Part shown: piece by piece, positions 16,848-25,390 of the stretch | How the letters are laid out: each line of letters starts with the position of its first letter | Numbering within the stretch: position 1 is the first letter of the stretch | Source of the DNA: Devosia sp. SL43 | GTDB taxonomy: Bacteria; Pseudomonadota; Alphaproteobacteria; Rhizobiales; Devosiaceae | Length of the DNA: 64,000 nt | Direction: 5' to 3' | Assembly (NCBI RefSeq): GCF_021729885.1 | Contig: NZ_CP063401.1 | Span: forward strand, 2,093,501 to 2,157,500 | Translations under genes and position numbers: made by a program | The notes under the pieces: model-generated | What the model saw: only the letters and a program-made list of their open reading frames with translations | Told to the model about the DNA's origin: nothing | Databases searched by the model: none

Positions 16848-18227
16848 ATGAATCTCAGACAGAAAATTCTGGCCCTGTCGGTGCTACCGCTGGTGCTGGC
16901 CATCCTGGCCATCACCGCGCTCGTGACCTCGCAGTCGACGCAACTGGCGCGCGCCAGCATCGCTACCTTCGAGCACAACCTGCTCAAGGCCAAGGAAAGC
17001 GAACTGCTCAACCTGACCAACATGGCCGTCTCCGCCATTGCCGATATCTACCAGGCGGCTGACGCCGATGATCAGGTCGCCAAGGGCAAGGTGCAGGCCA
17101 TTCTCTCCGCACTCGACTATGGGCCGGATGGGTACTTCTTCGCCTACGACTACGATGGAGTGAACATCGTCCATCCGCGCCAACCATTCCGGCAAGGCCA
17201 AAACTGGCTGCACCTCACCGATCCTGATGGCAACCAGGTGATCTACGAGCTGATCGAGCGCGCCAAGGAAGGCGGCGGGCTGCACCAGTACAAATGGGAG
17301 AAACCGTCGACGGGCCAGGTCGCCGACAAGCTCTCCTTCGCGGTGGGGCTCGACAAGTGGCGCTGGATGCTGGGCACCGGCGTCTATCTCGACGACGTCT
17401 TCGCCCAGACTGCCGCCGCCGAGGCCGATTTGCGCCGACATATCGACACCACCTTCATCATCGTGGCGGCGATCACCGTACCCATCGTCTTCGCAGTCTT
17501 CCTCGCCAGCTTCCTCGTCACCCTGCGCGAGCGGCGCCTGGCCGACAGCAAACTCAAGGAACTGGCGCAGCGCGTTGTCGACACTCAGGAAGAAGAGCGC
17601 GCCCGCATTGCCCGCGAGTTGCATGACGGCATCTCCCAGACCATGGTGGCGGCACGCTACATGCTCGATCTCGCCGCGACCAAGGTCCGCAGCGGCGCTG
17701 ACGACGCCGCCGACGTCATCGAACGCGGCCGCCAGGGGCTCAACAACGCCATCAAGGAAGTCCGCCGCATCTCCCATGACCTGCGGCCCGGTGTGCTGGA
17801 CGACCTTGGTCTGACGGCGGCCCTGGAGGCCCTCACCGACAGCTTTACCGAACGCACCGGCGTCGCCGTCGAACTCAAGTCGGTGGCCTTCAAGAACATG
17901 ATCCTGCCCGAGGCCCGCACAGCGCTCTATCGGGTGGCGCAGGAGGCACTGACCAATATCGAGCGGCATGCCAATGCCACACGGATTCGCGTTGTCATCA
18001 CCAGCGCCGGCAATGGCCCGCAAATGTTGATCGAGGACAATGGGCAAGGCTTTACCCACCAGCCAGGAGGCCGCAGCCGAGGCCTCGGCCTGCGCAATAT
18101 GCAGGAGCGCATGGAGTATTTTGGCGGGTCGCTCGAAGTGCGGAGCACCACCAAGGGCACGATGCTGAGGGCCCGCCTGCCCAAATCGACCTACATCACC
18201 CAAAAGCCTGAAGCGGTCCCAGCATGA
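16848..18227 (+). CDS. Cache-domain sensor histidine kinase (NarL/HisKA_3 type)
   Basis: A 459-residue membrane kinase. Helix 1 is at about residues 7-27. A periplasmic sCache_2 sensor follows (DYGPDGYFFAYDYDGVNIVH, then KLSFAVGLDKWRWMLGTG), and helix 2 is near residues 200-222. The HisKA_3 dimerisation box has the phospho-acceptor His in RIARELHDGISQTMVAARYM. The ATPase domain carries the N box ALTNIERHANATR and IEDNGQGF. sCache_2 domains bind small carboxylates. Its position divergent from the TRAP receptor suggests that it senses the transported acid. The response regulator follows with an ATGA overlap. ATG 16848 is preferred over an upstream TTG. Confidence 0.92.
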   Translation: MNLRQKILALSVLPLVLAILAITALVTSQSTQLARASIATFEHNLLKAKESELLNLTNMAVSAIADIYQAADADDQVAKGKVQAILSALDYGPDGYFFAYDYDGVNIVHPRQPFRQGQNWLHLTDPDGNQVIYELIERAKEGGGLHQYKWEKPSTGQVADKLSFAVGLDKWRWMLGTGVYLDDVFAQTAAAEADLRRHIDTTFIIVAAITVPIVFAVFLASFLVTLRERRLADSKLKELAQRVVDTQEEERARIARELHDGISQTMVAARYMLDLAATKVRSGADDAADVIERGRQGLNNAIKEVRRISHDLRPGVLDDLGLTAALEALTDSFTERTGVAVELKSVAFKNMILPEARTALYRVAQEALTNIERHANATRIRVVITSAGNGPQMLIEDNGQGFTHQPGGRSRGLGLRNMQERMEYFGGSLEVRSTTKGTMLRARLPKSTYITQKPEAVPA

Positions 18228-18868
18228 CGGCCCACGCACCCATCAGGGTCCTGATCTGCGACGACCATCCGCTGGTGCTCGAAGGCATCCGCTCGGTGGT
18301 GGAAACCTTCGGTCATATCAAGGTGGTTGGTGCTGTGCGCTCGGCCCATGCGGCACTTGCTTTGGCCGAACAAGAAAACCCCGACGTTGTCATGATGGAC
18401 ATCAACATGCCCGAACTGAGCGGGCTCGACGCCATCGAACTGTTCCGCGAGCGCCTGCCGCGGACCCGCCTGCTGATGCTGTCGATGCACGACAGCCGCG
18501 AATACATTTCTACCGCCGTCATGTACGGCGCCTCCGGCTATATCCTCAAGGACGTCTCGCCCACCGAGATCATTTCGGCGATCGAAGCGGTGGCCGCCAA
18601 CGGCACATACTTCTCATCAGGTGTCGCAGAGGCCATTCTGCAGAAGGGCACCAAGTCCAGCGCCGTCGTTCCCCTGACCACCCGTGAACAATCGGTGCTG
18701 CTGCTGGTTGCGCGGGGACATTCGAACAAGGACGTGGCGGCGGAACTCGACATTTCCGTGCGTACCGTCGAAACGCACCGCAAGAACATCAAGAAGAAGC
18801 TCGGCATCGGCACCACCGCCGGCCTCACGCGCTACGTCATCGACCATGGCCTGATGGCCGCCGACTGA
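18224..18868 (+). CDS. NarL/LuxR-family response regulator
   Basis: A 214-residue two-domain regulator. The receiver has acidic residues in LICDDHPLVLEG, the phospho-acceptor Asp in VVMMDINMPELSG and the switch lysine in SGYILKDVSP. The C-terminal LuxR helix-turn-helix is LLVARGHSNKDVAAELDIS then VRTVETHRKNIKKKLG. It is coupled to the Cache kinase gene by four overlapping bases. Probable target: the neighbouring TRAP genes (inference). Confidence 0.94.
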   Translation: MTAHAPIRVLICDDHPLVLEGIRSVVETFGHIKVVGAVRSAHAALALAEQENPDVVMMDINMPELSGLDAIELFRERLPRTRLLMLSMHDSREYISTAVMYGASGYILKDVSPTEIISAIEAVAANGTYFSSGVAEAILQKGTKSSAVVPLTTREQSVLLLVARGHSNKDVAAELDISVRTVETHRKNIKKKLGIGTTAGLTRYVIDHGLMAAD

Positions 18869-18974
18869 CGGTCCCGAAATAACTTTGCGAAAGCGCGGAT
18901 TAAAACCCTCCCCCCCGATGTTGACACCATTGAGGGCCGCATCGACGGCCCCGCAACATGGAGGGAAACATCCC

Positions 18975-19373
18975 ATGAAGTTCCGTTCGATCCTGGCCGG
19001 TGTGGCCGCTCTCGCTCTACTCGCTATGCCCGCTTTCGCCGTCGACTATCTCGGCGGTGCCGTCAAGTCGACCGATATCGGCGGCAAGATGGTCCTGACC
19101 GATACCAACGGCATGACACTCTACACCTTCGACAAGGACACCAATGGCGACGGCAAGTCCGTCTGCAACGGCGACTGCGCCGTCAAGTGGCCGCCGCTGA
19201 TGGCCGATGCCGCTGCCGCCGCCGATGGTGACTTCACCGTCGTGACCCGCGACGACGGCTCCAAGATGTGGGCCTATAAGGGCTGGCCGCTGTATTACTG
19301 GTACGAAGACGTCGCTGCCGGCGACATCAAGGGTGACGGCGTCGGTGGCGTCTGGCACCTTGCCATCGAGTAA
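18975..19373 (+). CDS. Secreted YxFxxD-repeat protein (COG4315 type)
   Basis: A 132-residue protein with a signal peptide (residues 1-22, ending MPAFAV). Two copies of the family motif follow: TLYTFDKDTNGDGKSVCNGD and a WPLYYWYEDVAAGD version, with paired cysteines in CNGDCAVKWPP. This is the domain annotated as a predicted lipoprotein with Yx(FWY)xxD motif. There is no lipobox cysteine here, so it is probably a soluble periplasmic protein. The ribosome site GGAGGG precedes the ATG at 18975. The ECF sigma gene follows after 14 bases. Confidence 0.88.
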   Translation: MKFRSILAGVAALALLAMPAFAVDYLGGAVKSTDIGGKMVLTDTNGMTLYTFDKDTNGDGKSVCNGDCAVKWPPLMADAAAAADGDFTVVTRDDGSKMWAYKGWPLYYWYEDVAAGDIKGDGVGGVWHLAIE

Positions 19374-19387
19374 AGCCTAGGCGGTTC

Positions 19388-19894
19388 ATGGACCAATTTC
19401 TCGACGAGGTCGAAGCCTGCGTACCGGCCCTCAGGCGCTATGCCCGGGCGCTGACGCGCAATGCTGACCTGGCCGATGATCTGGTTCAGGATTGCCTCGA
19501 ACGCGCTATCTCCAGGCGCGGCCTGTTCCGTCCATCGGGACCGGTCCGCGCCTGGCTGTTTACAATCCTGCTGAACCTTTATCGCAACGCACTCCGTTCC
19601 TCCCATAGACGGGGCGAGACAGTCGACATCGACAGCGTTCCAGAACCCTCGACCCCGGCTCCACAGCCGGGTCATATCGCGCTGGCCGAGATGGCCCGTG
19701 CCATCGACACCTTGTCACAGGAGCAAAAGGAAGCCTTGCTGCTCGTCGCTCTCGAAGGCCTGCCTTATCAAGAGGCCGCCGACATCCTCAATATCCCACT
19801 GGGCACGCTGATGAGCCGCCTCGGCCGAGCCCGCGCGGCCCTGCGCCTTGCCACCGGCACGCCGGCCGAACCGCATCTGAGGACTGTCAAATGA
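19388..19894 (+). CDS. ECF RNA polymerase sigma factor
   Basis: A 168-residue group 4 sigma factor. Region 2 contains LRRYARALTRNADLADDLVQ and DCLERAI, and region 4 contains EGLPYQEAADILNIPLGTLM followed by SRLGRARAALR. It should direct RNA polymerase to a small stress regulon. It lies between the YxFxxD secreted protein and an anti-sigma gene that overlaps its stop by four bases. The signal is not evident from the sequence. Confidence 0.94.
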   Translation: MDQFLDEVEACVPALRRYARALTRNADLADDLVQDCLERAISRRGLFRPSGPVRAWLFTILLNLYRNALRSSHRRGETVDIDSVPEPSTPAPQPGHIALAEMARAIDTLSQEQKEALLLVALEGLPYQEAADILNIPLGTLMSRLGRARAALRLATGTPAEPHLRTVK

Positions 19895-20694
19895 GCGAGA
19901 TCACCCGCGACACGCTGATGGCCTATGCCGATGGACAACTCGACGGCGCCGAACGCACTAGGGTCGAAGCCTGGCTCGCCCTCAATCCCGATGCCACCGC
20001 CGAACTCGCGCTGATGCAGCGCCAGAACGACGCCATCAGGACCCTCTTTGCGCCCGCCGGCGCCGAGCCCGTCCCGGCCCGCCTCAAGCCGCGCCGCATC
20101 GCCGCCGAAATCGATCGGGGTCGCATGCGGTCCTGGCGCTGGGCGGCTGCCGCTGTGGTACTGGTCGGCCTCGGTCTCGGCACCGGCTGGTTCGCCCGCC
20201 CGCTGCTCGAAGCCCAACCCGCCAGCGCCCGGCTGATCGCCGACGCCGTCAACGCGCACACCGTCTATGTCGCCGAAAACCGCCATGCCGTGGAGGTCGC
20301 CAGCGACGACAGCGAGCATCTCTCCACCTGGCTTTCCAACCGCCTCGACACCACTTTGGGCATGCCCGACCTGACAGCCGAAGGGTTCACCCTGGTTGGC
20401 GGACGTCTGTTGCCCGGCGAGCCTGATACCGGCGGCCGCGCCGCCCAGCTGATGTACGAAGATGCCGCCAAACAGCGCGTCACCATCTATGTGACCGCCG
20501 CTCTCGCCGATCGCGCCCCGGCCTACCAGTTCGCCAACTACGACGGCGCGGAGGCGTTCTACTGGGCCAATGCCCGCATCACCTGCACGGTGGTGGGAAC
20601 GTTGCCCGAGGCGCAGATGAAAGCTGTGGCAGGCGCGGTTTATGCGCAGCTGACCGAGGGCGATGTGACGGCGGATCGGTATCAGGGGCTGTAA
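19891..20694 (+). CDS. Anti-sigma factor, membrane bound
   Basis: A 267-residue protein. The N-terminal cytoplasmic part (residues 1-75) has the anti-sigma-like start RDTLMAYADGQLDGAERTRV, lacking the HxxxCxxC zinc motif. A membrane helix lies near residues 86-106 (WAAAAVVLVGLGLGTGWF), and the rest is periplasmic. The topology and the four-base overlap with the sigma gene make it the cognate anti-sigma. The periplasmic domain would receive the stress signal, possibly linked to the co-transcribed YxFxxD protein. Confidence 0.88.
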   Translation: MSEITRDTLMAYADGQLDGAERTRVEAWLALNPDATAELALMQRQNDAIRTLFAPAGAEPVPARLKPRRIAAEIDRGRMRSWRWAAAAVVLVGLGLGTGWFARPLLEAQPASARLIADAVNAHTVYVAENRHAVEVASDDSEHLSTWLSNRLDTTLGMPDLTAEGFTLVGGRLLPGEPDTGGRAAQLMYEDAAKQRVTIYVTAALADRAPAYQFANYDGAEAFYWANARITCTVVGTLPEAQMKAVAGAVYAQLTEGDVTADRYQGL

Positions 20695-20714
20695 GGAAAT
20701 CGCCCCATCCACGG

Positions 20715-20808
20715 GTCATTCCGGCGAAGGCCGGAATCCATGTCCGTGGTTCGCCAATCCAGCGCGCGGCTGGGTCACCGCATGGTTTGCTGCCCCCGCC
20801 GGAATGAC
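20715..20808. repeat. Short palindromic repeat, family 2 (one copy plus inverted fragment)
   Basis: At 20715-20740 GTCATTCCGGCG is followed by AAGGCCGGAATCCA, a small palindrome. An inverted fragment CGCCGGAATGAC lies at 20797-20808. The same unit recurs at 48430-48455, 55082-55107 and 55135-55160. It fills the gap between the anti-sigma gene and the convergent lactate dehydrogenase-like gene. Confidence 0.8.
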
Positions 20809-20818
20809 ACCACGAAAA

Positions 20819-22006
20819 CTACCCACGTACAGCCACCGGCGCATTCCGCTTCGGAATATCGTTCGAATAGATATTGTGCAGCCCGACATTGAGAATGTCG
20901 CGCTCGCCGCACAGCGCCATGGTCGTATCGAGCTCCTTGCGGATGATGTCGAGCACGCGCGTCACGCCCGCTTCGCCGCCTGCGCCCAGCCCATAGAGCA
21001 TCGGCCGGCCGATGAACGTGCCCTTGGCGCCGTAGGCCAACGCCTTGATCACATCCTGACCCGAGCGAATGCCGCTATCGAGATAGACTTCGGTCTTGTG
21101 CCCCACCCGCTCGACGATCTCGGGCAGCACGCGAATGGTCGACGGCGCGCCGTCGAGCTGCCGCCCGCCATGGTTGGACACCACGATGGCATCCGCGCCA
21201 TTGTCGATCGCCGCCTGCGCATCGTCAGGATCGAGCACGCCCTTGACGATGACGGGGCCGCCAAAGCGCTCCTTGACCCATTTCACATCAGCCCAATTAA
21301 GCGCCGGATCGAACTGGCTGGCCGTCCAGGCCGACAGCGACGCCAGGTCGTGATCCCCACTCACATGCCCCACGATATTGCGGAACGTGTGCCGCTTGGT
21401 GCCCAGCATGCGCGCACACCAGATCGGATGCTGCATCATCTGCCAGATCGAATAGGCGGTGAATTTTGGCGGGGTCGACAGCCCGTTATGAATATCCTTG
21501 TGCCGCTGGCCGAGGATCTGCAGGTCCATGGTCAGCACCAGCGCCGAGCACTTGGCGGCCTTGGCCCGGTCGATCAGCCGCTCGATGAAGCCGCGGTCGC
21601 GCATCACATAGAGCTGAAACCAGAACGGCGCCGTCGTGTTCTCGGCAATATCCTCGATCGAGCAGACCGCCATGGTCGAGAGCGTGAACGGAATGCCGTA
21701 TTTCTCGGCTGCCTTGGCCGCCTTGATCTCCCCATCGGCCACCTGCATGCCGCCCGTCGCTGCCGGAGCGATGGCCACCGGCATGGTGATCTCTTTGCCC
21801 AGCATCTTGGTCTTGAGATTGCGGCCCTCAAGATTGACCGCCACCTTCTGCTTGAGGCTGATCTTGTTGAAGTCGCTTTCGTTGGCCCGATAGGTGCCTT
21901 CGGTATAGCTGCCCGAATCCGCATACTCGAAAAACATCTTGGGCACGCTCCGACGCGCCTTGGCCTTCATCTCGTCGACAGTCAGGATCTTATCGAGTGC
22001 GGCCAT
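20819..22006 (-). CDS. FMN-dependent alpha-hydroxy-acid (L-lactate) dehydrogenase
   Basis: A 395-residue FMN enzyme of the LldD / glycolate oxidase family. Seen are FFEYADSGSYTEGTYRAN, APAATGGMQVADGEIKAAKA, LSTMAVCSIEDIAE, PFWFQLYVMRDR and VLTMDLQILGQRHKD. The catalytic-base histidine and flavin loop are in SNHGGRQLDGAPSTIRVLP, followed by YLDSGIRSGQDVIKALAYGA. It likely oxidises L-lactate to pyruvate. The palindrome CTAACATGTTAG lies 31 bases upstream of its start, shared with the divergent lactonase gene. This fits removal of the lactate released by the fucose-type pathway downstream in the locus. Confidence 0.9.
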   Translation of the reverse strand: MAALDKILTVDEMKAKARRSVPKMFFEYADSGSYTEGTYRANESDFNKISLKQKVAVNLEGRNLKTKMLGKEITMPVAIAPAATGGMQVADGEIKAAKAAEKYGIPFTLSTMAVCSIEDIAENTTAPFWFQLYVMRDRGFIERLIDRAKAAKCSALVLTMDLQILGQRHKDIHNGLSTPPKFTAYSIWQMMQHPIWCARMLGTKRHTFRNIVGHVSGDHDLASLSAWTASQFDPALNWADVKWVKERFGGPVIVKGVLDPDDAQAAIDNGADAIVVSNHGGRQLDGAPSTIRVLPEIVERVGHKTEVYLDSGIRSGQDVIKALAYGAKGTFIGRPMLYGLGAGGEAGVTRVLDIIRKELDTTMALCGERDILNVGLHNIYSNDIPKRNAPVAVRG

Positions 22007-22036
22007 GTCGGGCTCCGGTGTTGTCTTGCCCTAGCA

Positions 22037-22050
22037 ACTAACATGTTAGT
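22037..22050. promoter_or_regulatory. Operator copy 1 (CTAACATGTTAG)
   Basis: ACTAACATGTTAGT is a perfect 14-base palindrome in the divergent gap between the lactate dehydrogenase-like gene (start 22006) and the lactonase gene (start 22150). The same 12-base core recurs at 27383 and 28671. It is probably bound by the GntR regulator encoded at 27396. Confidence 0.8.
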
Positions 22051-22149
22051 CGTCAATGCGCCCGCGCTTGCACTTGCAATGCGCCACGCATGACCCTTGC
22101 CACCGCTCCGGCCATCCCGTCATATGCCACAAAGACCGGGAGGAACGGC

Positions 22150-23064
22150 ATGGCTGTCGGCGGCGAAGCGCTCGAATTCATTGACAGGAAATTCTACGAC
22201 CTGGCAATCGGCATCGCCGCGCTCGAAGTGCTCTACGATGGCTGCCGCTGGGCCGAAGGTCCGGTCTGGTTCGCCGACGGCAATTACCTGGTCTGGAGCG
22301 ACATTCCCAACAACCGCATGCTCAAATGGGTGCCCGACCTCGGTATCACCACCTTCCGCACGCCCTCCAACTACGTCAATGGCAATACCCGCGACAACCA
22401 GGGCCGGCTGATCTCCTGCTCGCATGGCGCCCGCGCCGTCTTGCGCACCGAGCCCGACGGCACGGTGACGACGCTGGTCGACACCTATCAGGGCAAGCGC
22501 CTCAACTCACCCAATGACGTCGTGGTCAAGTCTGATGGCACCATCTGGTTCACCGACCCCACCTACGGCATCCTCAGCGACTACGAAGGCTACAAGGCCG
22601 ATCCCGAACAGGGCGGCTGCTACGTCTACCGCTTCGATCCCTCAGACGGTTCATTGACGGTCGTCGCCGACGACTTCGCCAAGCCCAATGGGCTGGCCTT
22701 CTCGCCGGACGAGTCCATCCTGTACATCTCCGATACCGGCCAGAGCCACGACCCCGACTGGCCGGCCCATATCCGGCAGTTCGACGTCAATGGCGCTAGG
22801 CTGACCAATCCCAAACTCTTTGCAGATATCGATTCCGGCCTGCCCGATGGCTTCCGCCTCGACACCGAGGGCAACATCTGGACCAGCGCCGGCCTGGGCG
22901 TGAACGTCTACAATCCCGCGGGCGCCCTGCTTGGTCGCATCAAGACCGGCGCCAAGACGTCCAACGTCACCTTCGGCGGCCCCCGCCGCAACCGGCTTTT
23001 CATCACCTGCAGCCAATACGTCATGACCACCTATGTCAGCGCCACCGGCCTGCAGCGGCCTTGA
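22150..23064 (+). CDS. SMP-30/gluconolactonase-family lactonase
   Basis: A 304-residue six-bladed beta-propeller lactonase. Motifs: EGPVWFADGNYLVWSDIPNN, CSHGARAVLRTEPDG, RLNSPNDVVVKSDGTIWFTD, KPNGLAFSPDESILYISDT and the C-terminal SNVTFGGPRRNRLFITCSQ. The metal-binding Glu, Asn and Asp residues are in place. The ATG at 22150 has a perfect GGGAGGA site; an in-frame ATG 60 bases earlier lacks one. It should open a sugar lactone to the aldonate, here most likely L-fuconolactone by context. Its 3' end is partly duplicated exactly 500 bases downstream. Confidence 0.92.
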   Translation: MAVGGEALEFIDRKFYDLAIGIAALEVLYDGCRWAEGPVWFADGNYLVWSDIPNNRMLKWVPDLGITTFRTPSNYVNGNTRDNQGRLISCSHGARAVLRTEPDGTVTTLVDTYQGKRLNSPNDVVVKSDGTIWFTDPTYGILSDYEGYKADPEQGGCYVYRFDPSDGSLTVVADDFAKPNGLAFSPDESILYISDTGQSHDPDWPAHIRQFDVNGARLTNPKLFADIDSGLPDGFRLDTEGNIWTSAGLGVNVYNPAGALLGRIKTGAKTSNVTFGGPRRNRLFITCSQYVMTTYVSATGLQRP

Positions 23065-23429
23065 GTGACATCGCCCAGACCACCCTCGATTTTCTCGCGC
23101 CACTGCCCGTCGAGCAGCAGCAAGCTCTGTTGGCGTTGCGCGCCGAAATCCGTCATGCCGCGCCCGACGCCGAGGAATATATCGGCTATGGCATCCCCGC
23201 ATTCCGCCAGGATGGCGCTCTGGTATCCTTCGGGGCAACCAGAAACCACTGCGCCTTCTATGTTCAGAGCCCGGCGGTAATGGAGATTTTCGCGGATGCG
23301 CTCAAGGGCATGGACACGTCCAAGGGAACGATCCGTTTCCAGCCGAGCCAACCGCTGCCTGCCGAACTTGTGCATCGTCTGGTGAGGGCCCGACTGGCCG
23401 AAAATGCTGCACGCAAGGCCAGTCGTTGA
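23061..23429 (+). CDS. DUF1801-family protein
   Basis: A 122-residue cytoplasmic protein with the DUF1801/YdhG-like pattern EIRHAAPDAEEYIGYGIPAF then GALVSFGATRNHCAFYVQSP and a helical C-terminus. The family is uncharacterised and has a small alpha/beta fold. It starts with TTG overlapping the stop of the lactonase gene (TTGA), so translation is probably coupled. The echo of the lactonase 3' end directly downstream suggests that this gene was inserted between two copies of the lactonase tail. Confidence 0.82.
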   Translation: MSDIAQTTLDFLAPLPVEQQQALLALRAEIRHAAPDAEEYIGYGIPAFRQDGALVSFGATRNHCAFYVQSPAVMEIFADALKGMDTSKGTIRFQPSQPLPAELVHRLVRARLAENAARKASR

Positions 23430-23459
23430 GCGACGAACCTGGCCCCTTCATCCTACATA

Positions 23460-23543
23460 TCCAACGTCACCTTCGGCGGCCCTCGCCGCAAGCGGCTTTC
23501 ATCACCGGCAGCCAATAGGTCGTGACCACTTATTTCAGGCCAG
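23460..23543 (+). pseudogene. Decayed duplicate of the lactonase 3' end
   Basis: From 23460 the sequence follows 22960 onward (TCCAACGTCACCTTCGGCGG shared exactly), matching about nine bases in ten by eye over some 75 bases. One T in the run before CATCACC is lost, which breaks the frame. It is a non-coding remnant lying after the DUF1801 gene. Confidence 0.85.
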
Positions 23544-23598
23544 CGGCTTACGGCGCCCCTAGAGATTATCTGCCAGACGCTCAGCGAAGCTGGTATGG

Positions 23599-24717
23599 GT
23601 GATAAGGGGCGATAACCGGAATGTAGCTTTGACCGACCAAGATAAGGAGGCAGCGTCCGTTGGGGAGCTGCTCGATACGCCCAACCTGTCCGATGCGCTC
23701 GAAAGCGACCGGTTCAAGCAATTCCTCGACCATGTGCCGTTTGGCATAGCCGTAGCCGAATTGCAGCCGGAAGAGCGGCTTGCCTATGCCAATATCGAGT
23801 TTGAACGGCTGCTTGGCACGTCGGCCGATAAGCTGCAGGGTCGGCCATGGGCAGTGCTGCCCCCTGATGCCGTCGCGCGCGACAATGGCGAACCCCTGAG
23901 CCAGGCCGTTGCCCTGCGCGACGACTATATCGGCACCTTCCTGATCAAGCGCGAAGGGACGGAGATTACCGTCGACGCCTGGTCCAACATCATCGAGGAT
24001 GATGCCGGCAACCCGACCTTCCGGCTGGTTGCGCTCGCCCAGACGGCCCACCGCACGCCCGAAAACGAGGCCAGCCTCAAGACCCAGATCCAGGAAAAGG
24101 ACACGCTGCTGCGGGAGCTGCAGCACCGGGTCAAGAACAACCTGCAGATGATCACCGCGCTGATCCGCCTCGAAGCGCGCAACATGCCCGATGATACCAG
24201 CAGCCAGGCCTTCCAGCGCCTGGCCGGACGCATCTCTTCGCTGGCTTTGCTCTACCAATCGCTCTCCGAGGATGGGCAATCGGAAAGCGTCGATCTCGGC
24301 GTCTATCTCAGCCAGGTAGCCTCGGCCGTGATGGCGGCTCACGCCGTCGAGGGTATCCGCCTGAATCTCCAGGTCGATACCTGGCCGGTCTCGGTGAATG
24401 TGGCCATGCCCACGGGGCTAGTGGTCAACGAGCTGATGATCAACGCGCTCAAATATGCCTTTGTCGGCCGCGACGGCGGCACGATCTCGCTGCATTCGCT
24501 GGTCGACGAAACCGGCTGCCGCGTCACCATTTCCGACGACGGCGTGGGCCTTGCCGAAGGCGCGACCTGGCCCAAGCCCGGCAAGCTCAGCGCCCTCATC
24601 GTCCATTCGCTGGGGCAGAATGCCAAGGCCAAGGTTACAGTGGATTCGGTCCCCGGCGCCGGGCTCAAGGTTTCGATCTTCTTTGCCCGCGCCAACGCCG
24701 AGCCCGAAGTGGTCTGA
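23599..24717 (+). CDS. PAS-domain HWE/HisKA_2 sensor histidine kinase
   Basis: A 372-residue soluble kinase. A PAS fold (about residues 38-155) contains FLDHVPFGIAVAELQPEERL and ANIEFERLLGTSADKLQGRP. The phospho-acceptor His is in LRELQHRVKNNLQMITALIR, the HisKA_2 signature common in alphaproteobacteria. The ATPase domain has ELMINALKYAF and ISDDGVGL. The LOV cysteine motif is absent, so it is not a blue-light LOV kinase. No response regulator is adjacent, so it is an orphan. The GTG start at 23599 is uncertain; a TTG at 23629 is an alternative. Confidence 0.88.
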   Translation: MIRGDNRNVALTDQDKEAASVGELLDTPNLSDALESDRFKQFLDHVPFGIAVAELQPEERLAYANIEFERLLGTSADKLQGRPWAVLPPDAVARDNGEPLSQAVALRDDYIGTFLIKREGTEITVDAWSNIIEDDAGNPTFRLVALAQTAHRTPENEASLKTQIQEKDTLLRELQHRVKNNLQMITALIRLEARNMPDDTSSQAFQRLAGRISSLALLYQSLSEDGQSESVDLGVYLSQVASAVMAAHAVEGIRLNLQVDTWPVSVNVAMPTGLVVNELMINALKYAFVGRDGGTISLHSLVDETGCRVTISDDGVGLAEGATWPKPGKLSALIVHSLGQNAKAKVTVDSVPGAGLKVSIFFARANAEPEVV

Positions 24718-24729
24718 CTGCGCGCGACG

Positions 24730-25368
24730 ATGACCGATCCGATCACCGCCTTCATCGTGGCCAATCTCGAGTTGCGCCCGCTGCCGTCGCTGCCCGCGAT
24801 CAGCCTTTACGTCTCCCATGCCCGCAGCCGGCTCTCACGCCTCGCCAATCCCGAGGACACCGATCCGCCGCCGCCCTATTGGGCCTTCCCATGGGCCGGC
24901 GGGTTGGCCTTGGCACACCATTTTGTTGAGCATCCCGAGTTGATCGCGGGCAAGCGCGTGCTGGATCTGGGGGCAGGTTCAGGGCTGGTGGGAATCGCTG
25001 CGGCCAAGGCCGGGGCAATTGTGTCCGCCGCGGAGATTGACCCGAATGGCCGTGCGGCGATTGCCCTCAATGCAGCGGCGAATGGGGTGGAGGTTGCACT
25101 GATCGATGTCGACCTGCGCGCCGCGCCACCGGCGGAGATCGAGATGATCGCCGCGGGCGATGTGTTCTACCATGCCGATGTGGCGGCGTTGATGCTGCCG
25201 TTCCTCGAACGCTGCGCAGCGGCAGGCATCGACGTGATGATCGGCGATCCGGATCGGCGGGACTTGCCGGTGCAGCGGCTGGAACGACTGGCGTCCTATG
25301 CGGTCGGTGACGTTGGCGACGCCCGGACCAGCGCCGAACGGGTTGGGAGTGTGTATCGGCTCGCCTAA
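24730..25368 (+). CDS. Class I methyltransferase, ETF-beta lysine methyltransferase-like
   Basis: A 212-residue SAM-dependent methyltransferase. PPYWAFPWAGGLALAHHF precedes motif I, VLDLGAGSGLVGIAAAKAG, then AAEIDPNGRAAIALNAAANG and GDVFYHADVAALMLPFLERC. The pattern resembles the METTL20/ETFBKMT and nicotinamide N-methylase-like family, which methylates lysines of proteins such as electron-transfer flavoprotein beta. It begins 12 bases after the kinase gene. The substrate is inferred only from family similarity. Confidence 0.85.
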   Translation: MTDPITAFIVANLELRPLPSLPAISLYVSHARSRLSRLANPEDTDPPPPYWAFPWAGGLALAHHFVEHPELIAGKRVLDLGAGSGLVGIAAAKAGAIVSAAEIDPNGRAAIALNAAANGVEVALIDVDLRAAPPAEIEMIAAGDVFYHADVAALMLPFLERCAAAGIDVMIGDPDRRDLPVQRLERLASYAVGDVGDARTSAERVGSVYRLA

Positions 25369-25390
25369 CCACAGCGTCGCTAGTGGGGTG

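Noticed and set aside
20804..22093. A 429-codon plus-strand frame over the lactate dehydrogenase-like gene
   Set aside because: It is a shadow of a clearly recognised FMN enzyme on the other strand.
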